Part shown: in pieces, positions 7,343 through 16,222 of the stretch
How positions within the stretch are numbered: the first letter of the stretch is position 1
Layout of the letters: each line of letters starts with the position of its first letter
NCBI GenBank assembly: GCA_902608845.1
Contig: CACLPR010000011.1
Location: 1-34,764 of the forward strand
Source: an uncultured Pelagibacteraceae bacterium
GTDB lineage: Bacteria > Pseudomonadota > Alphaproteobacteria > Pelagibacterales > Pelagibacteraceae
Length of the DNA: 34,764 nt
Direction: 5' to 3'
Program-made: the position numbers and the translations under genes
The notes under the pieces: model-generated
The model's database searches: none
Told to the model about the DNA's origin: nothing
The model's input: the letters and a program-made list of their open reading frames with translations, nothing else

Positions 7343-8439
7343 TAACTAAAATTGAAATACTAGCAGATGATGTACACGTACACTTTGATGGAGAAAATTC
7401 TGAAATTTTTCCTAATATTTGGCTAAGAGACCACGCAAAAGATGAGCAAAATTGGGATAAAAGATCTAGCCAAAGGAAAACATATACAGCAGCATTAGAT
7501 ATAAATTTAAAAGTTAAAAAGGCAGAAATAATTGAAAATGGAAAATATTTGAGTGTTTCCTGGCCTGATTTAGAAAAACCAGTAAAATATTCATCTGAAT
7601 TTCTAACCAATAATAAAATAAAAAAGAAAAAAAAAATTAAATCTAATTTAAAAATCTGGAAATCTAACGAAATTAAAGAAGAAATTTTTTTAGATTATAA
7701 TTCAATTTTATCAAATGAAGGATTTAGAAATTTTTTGAAAAATCTTCATGACTATGGATTTTCAGTAATTAAAAACTGTAGAACCAATTTAAAGTCTGTT
7801 GAAACAATTGCAAATAAAATTGGTTACGTAAGAAACTCTATATTTGGAGGATTATGGAGTTTTGAGTCAGATGAAAATAAAGCTGATAGTGCATACACTC
7901 AAGAAGAACTCAGACCTCATACAGATTCTACATATAGTAATGACGCTCCAGGATTACAATTATTACTATGTTGTGAATATAATGCTAGAGGTGGTGAATC
8001 GATTATGGTTGATGGATTAAAAATAGCAGAAACAATAAAAAAAGAAAATCAACCGATGTATGAATTAATGACACAAATAAATGTTAAGGGAAATTATATC
8101 GGTGATGGTGTTTATCTTGAAGCCGAAAGACCAATATTTAAATTAAATGAAAATAATGAAATAGTCCAAGTAAGTTTTAATAATTATGATCGAGCACCGT
8201 TTAGATTTGAAAAAGATTTAACATTAAAGTTTTATGAAGCAATTAAAACATTTGACCTTATTGCTAACAATAAAGATTATCAGTGGCGACATATACTTAA
8301 ACCTGGAGAACTTCTAATATTTAATAATTGGCGAATACTTCATGGCAGAGGATCGTTTAATGGAGTTAGAAAAATGTCTGGATGTTATATTAACAAAGAG
8401 GATTTTGATAGCTCCTGTAAGTTAAACGGATTAAATTGA
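7339..8439 (+). CDS. 2-oxoglutarate-dependent dioxygenase, gamma-butyrobetaine hydroxylase-like (TauD/TfdA fold)
   Basis: A 366-residue Fe(II)/2-oxoglutarate oxygenase. The metal ligands are visible as PHTDSTYS (His194, Asp196) and ILHGRGSF (His335), with a downstream Arg (Arg344) placed to bind 2-oxoglutarate. The N-terminal ~90 residues resemble the small GBBH N-terminal domain (WLRDHAKDEQNWDKRSSQR), but the cysteines that bind zinc in classical gamma-butyrobetaine and trimethyllysine hydroxylases are missing there. Likely substrates are a betaine or a related amine; carnitine synthesis is possible but not proven. It overlaps aceF by 4 nt (ATGA), so it is translated from the pyruvate dehydrogenase mRNA. 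A lysine-rich tract (about 93-101) forms the linker between the domains. Confidence 0.87.
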   Translation: MITKIEILADDVHVHFDGENSEIFPNIWLRDHAKDEQNWDKRSSQRKTYTAALDINLKVKKAEIIENGKYLSVSWPDLEKPVKYSSEFLTNNKIKKKKKIKSNLKIWKSNEIKEEIFLDYNSILSNEGFRNFLKNLHDYGFSVIKNCRTNLKSVETIANKIGYVRNSIFGGLWSFESDENKADSAYTQEELRPHTDSTYSNDAPGLQLLLCCEYNARGGESIMVDGLKIAETIKKENQPMYELMTQINVKGNYIGDGVYLEAERPIFKLNENNEIVQVSFNNYDRAPFRFEKDLTLKFYEAIKTFDLIANNKDYQWRHILKPGELLIFNNWRILHGRGSFNGVRKMSGCYINKEDFDSSCKLNGLN

Positions 8440-8465
8440 TAAATAAAATTATCTAATTAAATATA

Positions 8466-9350
8466 ATGACTAAATCCCTTTCAATGGTCTGCGCCCTAGT
8501 CACAACTTTTATTTGGGGAACAGCTTTCATTGCCCAAGATACAGGTATGGATAATATCGGTCCATTAACTTTTAATTCAGCAAGATTTATTGTTGGCTTT
8601 TTTACAATATTGCCACTTGCCTTATTATTTGAGAGGAAGAAAATTAAACTAGAAATACTTTCTAAATCAAAACTTTTTATAAAATACTTAGTTTTCATGG
8701 GAGTATCCCTGTTTTTGGGAACTTTTTTACAACAATCTGCTCTCCAATATACAAATATTGCAAATGCAGCTTTTTTTACAGTGTTTTACGTACCAATAGT
8801 TCCAATTTTGTTATTTTTCATCTACTCCAAAAAAGTTCATTGGAGTATATGGCCAGCAATTGGTCTTTGTATTCTTGGTGTATACCTTCTAAGTGATTTT
8901 TCTAACTCAGAAATTATGTTAGGTGATGGTCTAGTTATATTGTGCTCAGTATTTTGGGCTTTGCATATAATTTTTGCAGGTAAGTTCATGGAAGAATTTA
9001 ATATCCCAATGTTTTATGCTGCACTTCAAGCATTATTTGTTGCAACACTTTCGCTAATTTTTTCATATATTTTTGAAGAAATAAATATTGCAAAAATATT
9101 AATGGAAAGTAGTTCTATTCTTTACGCAGGAGCACTATCAGGCGGTATAGCCTTTACATTACAAATGTATGCACAAAAAAATATAGAAGAGGCACCAGCA
9201 GCAATTATTTATTCTCTCGAGGGAGTATTTGCAGCTGTAGCAGGATGGATTATTCTCAATCAATTTTTAAGTACTAATAACATTATTGGATGTTTATTAA
9301 TATTGATTGCAGTAATTTCTTCTCAAATTTCACCTAGTTCTAAAAATTAG
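8466..9350 (+). CDS. DMT-superfamily (EamA) transporter
   Basis: A 294-residue integral membrane protein with about ten hydrophobic segments arranged as two EamA repeats. The first repeat begins LVTTFIWGTAFIAQDTGMDN with a following FNSARFIVGFF; the second begins around LVILCSVFWALHIIFAGKF and ends with an EGVFAAVAGWIILNQ block typical of the family. EamA proteins export or exchange amino acids, nucleotide sugars or other metabolites; the substrate is unknown here. It lies 26 bp after the dioxygenase gene on the same strand, so it is probably the last gene of the pyruvate dehydrogenase operon. Its TAG stop overlaps the stop of the convergent uppP. Confidence 0.92.
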   Translation: MTKSLSMVCALVTTFIWGTAFIAQDTGMDNIGPLTFNSARFIVGFFTILPLALLFERKKIKLEILSKSKLFIKYLVFMGVSLFLGTFLQQSALQYTNIANAAFFTVFYVPIVPILLFFIYSKKVHWSIWPAIGLCILGVYLLSDFSNSEIMLGDGLVILCSVFWALHIIFAGKFMEEFNIPMFYAALQALFVATLSLIFSYIFEEINIAKILMESSSILYAGALSGGIAFTLQMYAQKNIEEAPAAIIYSLEGVFAAVAGWIILNQFLSTNNIIGCLLILIAVISSQISPSSKN

Positions 9351-10114
9351 CTATATGCAATAACAAAAAGAATTAAAGCAAGAAAAGTTCTGTAATAAAC
9401 AAAAATATTTAAATTAAAATTTTTTACATAAATTAAAAAATATTTGATTGTTAAGTAAGAAATTATAAATGAAAATATTATTGAATATAAAAATAATATG
9501 TTCAAATCTATATTTTCATTCATCACATCTTTCAAACTAAGTATACTTGCTCCCGCTAATGCAGGTATTGATAAGTAAAAAGATATTTTTGAAGAATCTA
9601 CTCTATCGAAATTTAAAAACCTTGAAGCTGTAATTATTATACCCGATCTGCTTACACCAGGTATAACAGCTAAAATTTGAAAAATACCAATGATTAAAAT
9701 ATTTTTTAAACTTAAACTGGTATCAATTTTATTTTTAATACTAGATCGGTCTGCAATAAATAATAAAATACCAAATATTAAAGTTGTCCATGCTATAACT
9801 TTTAAATTTCTTAAATTTTCAATTAGCCCCAAGGTATAAATAAAATAACCAGCAATAACTAATGGTAAAGAGCCAAAAATTATAAGTAATAATAAAGACT
9901 TATTTCCTAAAATATTTACTAAATCCTTTCTAAAATAAAAAATAATTGCCAAAAGCGAACCTAAGTGAAGACTAATATCAAGTTGAAGTGAACTAATACT
10001 AAAGTTCGATATTTTTGAAATAATTATAAGGTGGGCAGAGGAACTTACCGGTAAAAATTCCGAAAAACCTTGTACAAACGCTAAAATTGATGCTTCTATA
10101 TATATTGAAATCAT
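9347..10114 (-). CDS. uppP: Undecaprenyl-diphosphatase
   Basis: Membrane pyrophosphatase (BacA/UppP family) that converts undecaprenyl diphosphate to the monophosphate, recycling the lipid carrier for peptidoglycan and other cell-wall glycans. It has 255 residues, slightly shorter than E. coli UppP (273). The two catalytic motifs are intact: GFSEFLPVSSSAHL (residues 16-29) and PGVSRSGIIITASRFL in the second half. About eight hydrophobic helices follow the family pattern. It is a monocistronic minus-strand gene between two plus-strand operons. Its stop overlaps that of the DMT transporter by 4 nt, and its 5' side faces gltD across a shared 178-bp regulatory region. Confidence 0.96.
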   Translation of the reverse strand: MISIYIEASILAFVQGFSEFLPVSSSAHLIIISKISNFSISSLQLDISLHLGSLLAIIFYFRKDLVNILGNKSLLLLIIFGSLPLVIAGYFIYTLGLIENLRNLKVIAWTTLIFGILLFIADRSSIKNKIDTSLSLKNILIIGIFQILAVIPGVSRSGIIITASRFLNFDRVDSSKISFYLSIPALAGASILSLKDVMNENIDLNILFLYSIIFSFIISYLTIKYFLIYVKNFNLNIFVYYRTFLALILFVIAYS

Positions 10115-10167
10115 TAAGGACTCTTAATAGATAGTTAAAAGATTACCTAAATAAGGCAATCCTTTAA

Positions 10168-10186
10168 ATGCATATCAACTATGCAT
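10168..10186. repeat. 7-bp inverted repeat in the uppP-gltD intergenic region
   Basis: ATGCATA (10168-10174), 5-nt spacer TCAAC, TATGCAT (10180-10186): a perfect inverted repeat lying 54 bp upstream of the uppP start (on the minus strand) and over 100 bp upstream of gltD. It could be an operator or an RNA hairpin at the 5' end of the gltD mRNA. The arms are AT-rich, so chance is not excluded. Confidence 0.35.
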
Positions 10187-10237
10187 AAAATAAAAAATAT
10201 AGCAAAATCAATATTTTTCTAAAATATATGTCAGTAT

Positions 10238-10254
10238 GTATTACCCAGTAATAC
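10238..10254. promoter_or_regulatory. Perfect inverted repeat upstream of gltD (candidate operator)
   Basis: GTATTAC-CCA-GTAATAC is a perfect 7+7 inverted repeat with a 3-nt spacer, ending 38 bp before the chosen gltD ATG. The size and symmetry fit a dimeric regulator's binding site. gltBD is a nitrogen-assimilation operon, so a nitrogen-responsive regulator such as NtrX is a reasonable guess, but nothing here identifies the protein. As RNA it would form a 7-bp hairpin with a very tight 3-nt loop, less likely than a DNA site. An AAGGA follows at 10258-10262, too close (3 nt) to an in-frame ATG at 10266 to be convincing. Confidence 0.5.
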
Positions 10255-10292
10255 TTTAAGGATTTATGCTTCTGTTGTATAAGCCGTTTCAA

Positions 10293-11726
10293 ATGACAAA
10301 TAAAATGCTTAAGTTTGTGGATATAGGTCAACAAAATCCACCTAAAAGAGATAAATCCCAGAGAAAAGAGGATTTTGGAGAGATTTATCAAGAGTTTATT
10401 CACGAAAAAGCCAAAGAACAATCGAGCAGGTGTTCACAGTGTGGTGTTCCTTTTTGTCAGGTTCACTGTCCATTAAGTAACAATATACCTGATTGGTTAA
10501 AGTTAACTGCAGAGGAAAGGTATGAAGAAGCTTACCATCTATCCCAAAGTACAAATAATATGCCGGAAGTTTGTGGAAGAATATGCCCACAAGATAGGTT
10601 ATGTGAAGGAAACTGTGTAATTGAGCAATCGGGACATGGAACAGTAACAATTGGTTCAGTTGAAAAATATTTAACAGATAAAGCGTGGGAAAATGGCTGG
10701 GTTAAACCAATAAATGTAAAAATTGAAAATGAACAAAGTGTTGGAATTATTGGAGCAGGCCCCGCAGGATTAGCTTGTGGTGAAGAATTACGTAAAAAGG
10801 GATATCAAATAACAATATATGATCGGTATGACAGAGCAGGTGGATTGTTAATATACGGAATCCCAAATTTTAAATTAGAAAAACATGTGGTTGAGAGAAG
10901 AATCAAACTTTTAAAAGAAGGTGGAATAAAATTTGTTCATAATTTTGAGGTTGGTAAAGACTCTACATTGAAAGAATTACAATCAAAACATGATGCCTTA
11001 TTAATTTCAACAGGTGTTTACAAAGCAAGAGAGGTTAACTTACCTGGAAATGATCTAAGTAATATTTTTCCTGCAATGGAATTCTTAACAGCTTCAAACA
11101 AAAAAGGCTTAGGCGATAAAGTCGAAATGTTTGATAACGGAACATTAAATGCCGAAGGTAAAGATGTAGTAGTAATTGGTGGCGGAGACACGGCAATGGA
11201 CTGTGTAAGAACATCAGTAAGACAAAAAGCCAGATCTGTAAAATGCCTTTATAGAAGAGATAGAGAAAATATGCCTGGATCAGCAAGAGAAGTAGGAAAT
11301 GCTGAGGAGGAAGGTGTAGAATTTATTTGGTTAAGTAATCCAAAAGAATTTAGAGGAACTAATAAAGTAAATAGTATTATTGTAGATAAAATGAAATTAA
11401 CAGATCCAGATGAGAGTGGTAGAAGAAGACCTGTTGCAGAAGAAAACTCAGAATTCGAAATTGACGCTGATTTGGTAATTAAATCCTTAGGTTTTGATCC
11501 AGAAGATTTACCAGTTTTATTTCAGGAGCCTAGATTACAAGTTTCACAGTGGGGAACAATAAAAGCTGACTTTGATACCTTGGAGACTAGTATACCAGGT
11601 GTATTTGCGGCTGGAGACATAGTAAGAGGAGCTTCATTAGTTGTATGGGCTATTAAAGACGGTAGAGATGCTGCTACTTCAATCGAAAGCTATCTCCAAT
11701 CAAAACAAAAAATGCAGGTTGCATAA
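10293..11726 (+). CDS. gltD: Glutamate synthase (NADPH) small subunit
   Basis: Beta subunit of NADPH-GOGAT: takes electrons from NADPH through FAD and passes them via Fe-S clusters to GltB for reductive synthesis of glutamate from 2-oxoglutarate and glutamine-derived ammonia. It has 477 residues from the chosen start. N-terminal cysteine clusters CSQCGVPFCQVHC and CGRICPQDRLCEGNC bind 4Fe-4S. The FAD motif GAGPAGLACGEELRKKG and NADPH motif GGGDTAMDC follow, and the C-terminus has GVFAAGDIVRGASLVVWAI. The ATG at 10293 is preferred because MTNKMLKFVDI lines up residue for residue with the remembered start of E. coli GltD; an in-frame ATG at 10266 would add nine atypical residues. The stop overlaps the gltB start by 1 nt (TAATG). 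Confidence 0.95.
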   Translation: MTNKMLKFVDIGQQNPPKRDKSQRKEDFGEIYQEFIHEKAKEQSSRCSQCGVPFCQVHCPLSNNIPDWLKLTAEERYEEAYHLSQSTNNMPEVCGRICPQDRLCEGNCVIEQSGHGTVTIGSVEKYLTDKAWENGWVKPINVKIENEQSVGIIGAGPAGLACGEELRKKGYQITIYDRYDRAGGLLIYGIPNFKLEKHVVERRIKLLKEGGIKFVHNFEVGKDSTLKELQSKHDALLISTGVYKAREVNLPGNDLSNIFPAMEFLTASNKKGLGDKVEMFDNGTLNAEGKDVVVIGGGDTAMDCVRTSVRQKARSVKCLYRRDRENMPGSAREVGNAEEEGVEFIWLSNPKEFRGTNKVNSIIVDKMKLTDPDESGRRRPVAEENSEFEIDADLVIKSLGFDPEDLPVLFQEPRLQVSQWGTIKADFDTLETSIPGVFAAGDIVRGASLVVWAIKDGRDAATSIESYLQSKQKMQVA

Positions 11727-14700
11727 TGGATATTCAAAACAAAAATCGTAAACTTTTAAAAAAAAATCATGTTTATGATGAAACTATGGAACATGATGCA
11801 TGCGGAGTAGGTCTTGTTGCATCAACTGAGGGTCTAAAATCAAGAAAAGTAGTCGAATACGGTATCGAGGCTCTAAAAGCTGTATGGCATAGAGGTGCAA
11901 TTGATGCAGATGGTAAAACTGGAGACGGAGCAGGTATTCATATTGAAATACCAAATGATTTCTTTGCAGAAAAAATTGAAATAACAGGTCATGAGCATGA
12001 TAACTCAGATTTATGTGTGGGAATGATTTTCTTGCCAAGAAATGACTTTGGGGGACAAGAGCAATGCAGATCAATTGTAGAAAGTGAATTAACAAAAAAG
12101 AATTTTAATATTTACGGATGGAGACAAGTACCCGTGGATCCTTCTGTTTTAGGAGAAAAGGCAGAACAAACTAGACCTGAGATTACGCAAGTTCTTTTTA
12201 CTCATAATGATAAGTCAATTCATGGTAAAGATTTAGAAAGAGCTCTTTATGAAACTCGAAGAAAAATTGAAAAAGAAGCTTTAAGAAATCAATTAAACAA
12301 TTTTTATATTTGTTCATTCAGCTCGAAATCAATAATTTATAAGGGAATGTTTTTAGCGGAGTCATTATCTGATTTTTATCCAGATTTAAAAGACGAGCGT
12401 TTCATTTCACGTTATGCAATTTTCCATCAAAGATTTTCTACTAACACCGCTCCAAGTTGGGATTTAGCCCAACCTTTTAGATCAATTGCTCACAATGGAG
12501 AGATAAACACTTTAAAAGGAAATATTAATTGGATGAGAATTCACGAAGAGGAAATGTTTAGTCCTTTGTTTGATGATATGGAAAATTTAAAACCGGTTAT
12601 TCCTGCCGGTAATTCTGATTCTGCATCATTAGATAATGTGTTTGAATTATTAAATATTTCTGGACATTCAGCACCTTTAGCAAAACTTATGCTAATACCA
12701 GATGCTTGGTCAAAAAAAAGTAAAGTTCTTCCAAAAGATCATCAGCAACTTTTTAACTTTTTAAATAGTACAATGGAACCTTGGGATGGACCTGCTGCTA
12801 TAGCGGCAACTGACAATGAGTGGGTTATTGTAGGTAGTGACAGAAATGGACTTAGACCTCTTAGATATACAATTACAAGAGATAAACTTTTATTCGCAGG
12901 ATCCGAGACAGGAATGATTGACCTAAATGAGAAGAAAATTGTTTCAAAAGGAAGATTAGGACCAGGAGAAATTTTGGGTGTAAGAATCGAAAAAGGAAAA
13001 GTTTACACAAATAATGAAATAAAAAATTATTTATCTAAAGAATACAAACATTTTAATAATCAAATAATTGAATTAGATAAATCATTAACTATAGAAAATG
13101 AGAAAAGTGAGTTTTCAGGATCTGATTTAAAAAAGATTCAACATTGTTTTGGTTATAGTTTAGAAGATCTGGAACTAATTTTGCACCCTATGGCTGAGGA
13201 TGCAAAAGAAGCAACTGGTTCTATGGGAGATGACACTCCCCTTGCAGTTTTATCTGATAAATATAGGCCTCTTTATCATTATTTTAGACAGAATTTTAGT
13301 CAGGTAACCAATCCTCCTATCGATTCACTTAGAGAGAATAAGGTGATGAGCTTAAAAACTAGGTTTGGAAATTTAGGAAACATACTAGATTTTTCTAATC
13401 TTACAGAGGAAAATATTTATGTTTTAGATAGTCCAATTTTATCAAACACTCAGTTTGAAAAATTTATAAAGTATTTTGGAGATAATTATAAAATTTTAGA
13501 TTGCACATTTAATACTGATCAAACTTTAGAAGAGGCCATTGAATTATTAAAAAATAACGCTGAAAAAGCGGTTAGAGAAGGCAATACTCAACTTATTTTG
13601 TCTGATAAAAATATATCTGAATTAAAATTACCAATGCCAATGCTGCTATGTATTGGTGCAATAAATACTCATTTAATAAAATTAGGCTTAAGAGGCTATG
13701 CATCAATTAATGTACAAACAGGAGATGCTCTAGATACCCATTCATTTGCAACATTAATAGGTGTTGGAGCAACTACGGTCAATCCTTACTTAGCATTTGA
13801 CAGTTTACATCAAAGATATTCAAAAAAGCTTTTTGGGAATTTCTCATTTGATGAGTGTGTAGGTAGATATATAAAATCAGTAAACCTTGGACTATTAAAA
13901 ATAATGTCAAAGATGGGTATATCGGTTTTAAGTTCATATAGAGGTGGATGTAATTTTGAAACTGTTGGATTGAGTAGAACAATTGTAAAAGATTATTTTC
14001 CAGGAGTATTGTCTAAAATTTCTGGAATAGGTTTAACTGGTATTGAAAAAAAAATAAGATCTATACATAAAAATGCATTTGACATTCATTCTAATATTCT
14101 TCCTATTGGCGGAATTTACAGATATAGAAAAAATGGTGAAACACACCAATATCAAGGAAAATTAATTCATCTTTTGCAAGCAGCCGTAGGCTCAAATTCA
14201 TACGAAACTTATAAAAAATATACTAAGGGTATTTATGGTTTAAAACCAATTAGTCTAAGAGATTTAATTGATTTTAAAAATCAAGAGGCAATTGATATTG
14301 ATCAGGTTGAACCAATAACTGAAATCATGAAAAGATTTGGAAGTGGAAGTATGTCCCATGGCGCTTTGTCAAAAGAGGCACACGAAACACTTGCTATGGG
14401 CATGAATAGAATTAAAGGAGCTTCATGTAGTGGGGAAGGTGGAGAAGACGAGGAAAGATTTAAAGTACTAGACAACGGTGATAGCGCAAATTCTAGAGTA
14501 AAACAAATTGCGTCAGCGAGATTTGGAGTAACTATTAACTATTTAAACAATTGTAATGAGATTGAAATTAAAATTGCTCAAGGTGCAAAACCTGGTGAAG
14601 GTGGGCAATTACCAGGATTCAAAGTAACGGAAGAAATTGCAAGACTAAGGCATTCTACGCCTGGCGTAACATTAATATCACCACCACCACACCACGATAT

Positions 14701-16222
14701 TTATTCAATTGAAGACTTGGCACAACTTATTTATGACCTAAAGCAAATTAATCCTAAGGCAAGAGTTGGTGTTAAACTTGTTGCTTCTTCTGGTATAGGA
14801 ACTATTGCAGCTGGTGTTGCTAAAGCTAAAGCAGACATAATACTAATTTCAGGTCACAATGGTGGAACAGGTGCAACTCCACAAACAAGTGTTAAATATG
14901 TTGGTATTCCATGGGAAATGGGCCTAACAGAGGCAAACCAAGTATTAACTTTAAATAAATTAAGACATCTAGTTACATTAAGAACTGATGGAGGAATTAA
15001 AACAGGAAGAGATGTAGTGATTGCAGCAATGATGGGAGCAGAAGAATTTGGTGTAGCAACAACTGCGTTAGTTGCAATGGGTTGTATTATGGTAAGGCAA
15101 TGCCATTCTAATACATGTCCAGTTGGAGTTTGTACACAAGATGACGAATTAAGAAAAAAATTTACTGGTACACCAGATAAAATAGTAAATCTATTTTCTT
15201 TTATTGCTCAAGAAGTAAGAGAAATTTTATCAAGTTTAGGATTTAAAAATTTAAACGAAGTAATCGGTAGAACAGATTTATTAAGACAAGTCAGCAAAGG
15301 ATCACCAAATTTAGATGACTTAGATTTAAATCCTTTATTTGTTCAAGCTGATCCTGGCACAAATAAAAGATATTGTGAAACTCCTATAATAAATGAAGTA
15401 CCAGATACTTTAGACCAAAAAATTTGGCCTGAGATAGAAAGTTTAATTAACAGAAAATTACCGTTAGAAAATGTTTATTCAATTGAAAATACAGATAGAG
15501 CCGTTGGAACAAGAATTTCTTATAATCTCTATAAAAAATTTGGAAATAATAAATTAGGAGAAAATACTTTTGCTATAAATTTCAAAGGTTCTGCTGGTCA
15601 ATCTTTTGGTGCCTTTGGTGTGAAAGGACTTAAATTGATATTAAAAGGTGATGCTAATGATTACGTTGCAAAGGGTCTATCAGGTGCATCTATTATAATT
15701 AAACTCCGAGATGAAAGTAATTTAATTTCAAATGAAAATACTATTATAGGAAATACAGTCTTATATGGAGCAACATCAGGATATCTTTTTGCAGCAGGAC
15801 AAGCTGGTGAAAGGTTTGCAGTTAGAAACTCTGGTGCTACTGCAGTCATAGAAGGATGTGATTCAAATGGTTGTGAGTACATGACAGGTGGGTCAATAGT
15901 AATATTGGGAGAGGTAGGTGATAATTTTGGAGCTGGTATGACTGGTGGTATGGCATTTATATATGATCCAAAAAGCCAGTTCGCAAAAAAAGCTAATCCT
16001 GAAACAATAGTTTGGCAAACGCCCGAGACAGAATACTGGAAAAACTATCTAAAAGATTTAGTTTTAAAACACAATCATGAAACTAACTCTAATTTATCAG
16101 CACAGATTATTAAAAATTTTGACGATGAAATTAAAAATTTCTTACAAGTTTGCCCTAAAGAAATGTTAAATAAATTAGAAAATCCTATTACAAACAAAAG
16201 TTTAGTTGGAAAAGCTAGTTAA
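11726..16222 (+). CDS. gltB: Glutamate synthase (NADPH) large subunit
   Basis: Alpha subunit of NADPH-GOGAT, 1498 residues, cytoplasmic. Domains in order: a short propeptide (1-25) ending before the N-terminal nucleophile Cys26 in HDACGVGLVAS; a class II glutamine amidotransferase domain to about 430 (RFSTNTAPSWDLAQPFRSIA, HNGEINTL); a central domain; the FMN/glutamate synthase domain (GSMSHGALSKEAHETLA, GAKPGEGGQLPG, LISGHNGGTGATPQTS); and the 3Fe-4S cysteines in CHSNTCPVGVC. A C-terminal Gly-rich beta-helix domain ends the protein (GQAGERFAVRNSGATAVIEG). Ammonia is released in the first domain and channelled to the FMN site. With glutamine synthetase this is the main nitrogen assimilation route. 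The gene order gltD-gltB is the reverse of that in E. coli. The 3' end overlaps the convergent hydrolase gene by 8 nt. Confidence 0.97.
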   Translation: MDIQNKNRKLLKKNHVYDETMEHDACGVGLVASTEGLKSRKVVEYGIEALKAVWHRGAIDADGKTGDGAGIHIEIPNDFFAEKIEITGHEHDNSDLCVGMIFLPRNDFGGQEQCRSIVESELTKKNFNIYGWRQVPVDPSVLGEKAEQTRPEITQVLFTHNDKSIHGKDLERALYETRRKIEKEALRNQLNNFYICSFSSKSIIYKGMFLAESLSDFYPDLKDERFISRYAIFHQRFSTNTAPSWDLAQPFRSIAHNGEINTLKGNINWMRIHEEEMFSPLFDDMENLKPVIPAGNSDSASLDNVFELLNISGHSAPLAKLMLIPDAWSKKSKVLPKDHQQLFNFLNSTMEPWDGPAAIAATDNEWVIVGSDRNGLRPLRYTITRDKLLFAGSETGMIDLNEKKIVSKGRLGPGEILGVRIEKGKVYTNNEIKNYLSKEYKHFNNQIIELDKSLTIENEKSEFSGSDLKKIQHCFGYSLEDLELILHPMAEDAKEATGSMGDDTPLAVLSDKYRPLYHYFRQNFSQVTNPPIDSLRENKVMSLKTRFGNLGNILDFSNLTEENIYVLDSPILSNTQFEKFIKYFGDNYKILDCTFNTDQTLEEAIELLKNNAEKAVREGNTQLILSDKNISELKLPMPMLLCIGAINTHLIKLGLRGYASINVQTGDALDTHSFATLIGVGATTVNPYLAFDSLHQRYSKKLFGNFSFDECVGRYIKSVNLGLLKIMSKMGISVLSSYRGGCNFETVGLSRTIVKDYFPGVLSKISGIGLTGIEKKIRSIHKNAFDIHSNILPIGGIYRYRKNGETHQYQGKLIHLLQAAVGSNSYETYKKYTKGIYGLKPISLRDLIDFKNQEAIDIDQVEPITEIMKRFGSGSMSHGALSKEAHETLAMGMNRIKGASCSGEGGEDEERFKVLDNGDSANSRVKQIASARFGVTINYLNNCNEIEIKIAQGAKPGEGGQLPGFKVTEEIARLRHSTPGVTLISPPPHHDIYSIEDLAQLIYDLKQINPKARVGVKLVASSGIGTIAAGVAKAKADIILISGHNGGTGATPQTSVKYVGIPWEMGLTEANQVLTLNKLRHLVTLRTDGGIKTGRDVVIAAMMGAEEFGVATTALVAMGCIMVRQCHSNTCPVGVCTQDDELRKKFTGTPDKIVNLFSFIAQEVREILSSLGFKNLNEVIGRTDLLRQVSKGSPNLDDLDLNPLFVQADPGTNKRYCETPIINEVPDTLDQKIWPEIESLINRKLPLENVYSIENTDRAVGTRISYNLYKKFGNNKLGENTFAINFKGSAGQSFGAFGVKGLKLILKGDANDYVAKGLSGASIIIKLRDESNLISNENTIIGNTVLYGATSGYLFAAGQAGERFAVRNSGATAVIEGCDSNGCEYMTGGSIVILGEVGDNFGAGMTGGMAFIYDPKSQFAKKANPETIVWQTPETEYWKNYLKDLVLKHNHETNSNLSAQIIKNFDDEIKNFLQVCPKEMLNKLENPITNKSLVGKAS

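Noticed and set aside
10147..10165. Imperfect hairpin (AGATTACC...GGCAATCC) between uppP and gltD as a terminator
   Set aside because: It contains a bulge and a mismatch, has no T-run, and lies between divergent genes where no terminator is needed.
10228..10251. Seven-codon upstream ORF (MSVCITQ) whose stop falls in the gltD palindrome, with a Gln codon before the stop
   Set aside because: It has no ribosome site and only one Gln codon, and alternative antiterminator/terminator structures are not apparent. The palindrome is better explained as a DNA site.
10266..10292. Longer gltD start at ATG 10266 behind AAGGA
   Set aside because: Spacing to the AAGGA is only 3 nt, and the added residues do not match GltD N-termini. 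The ATG at 10293 aligns with the E. coli start.
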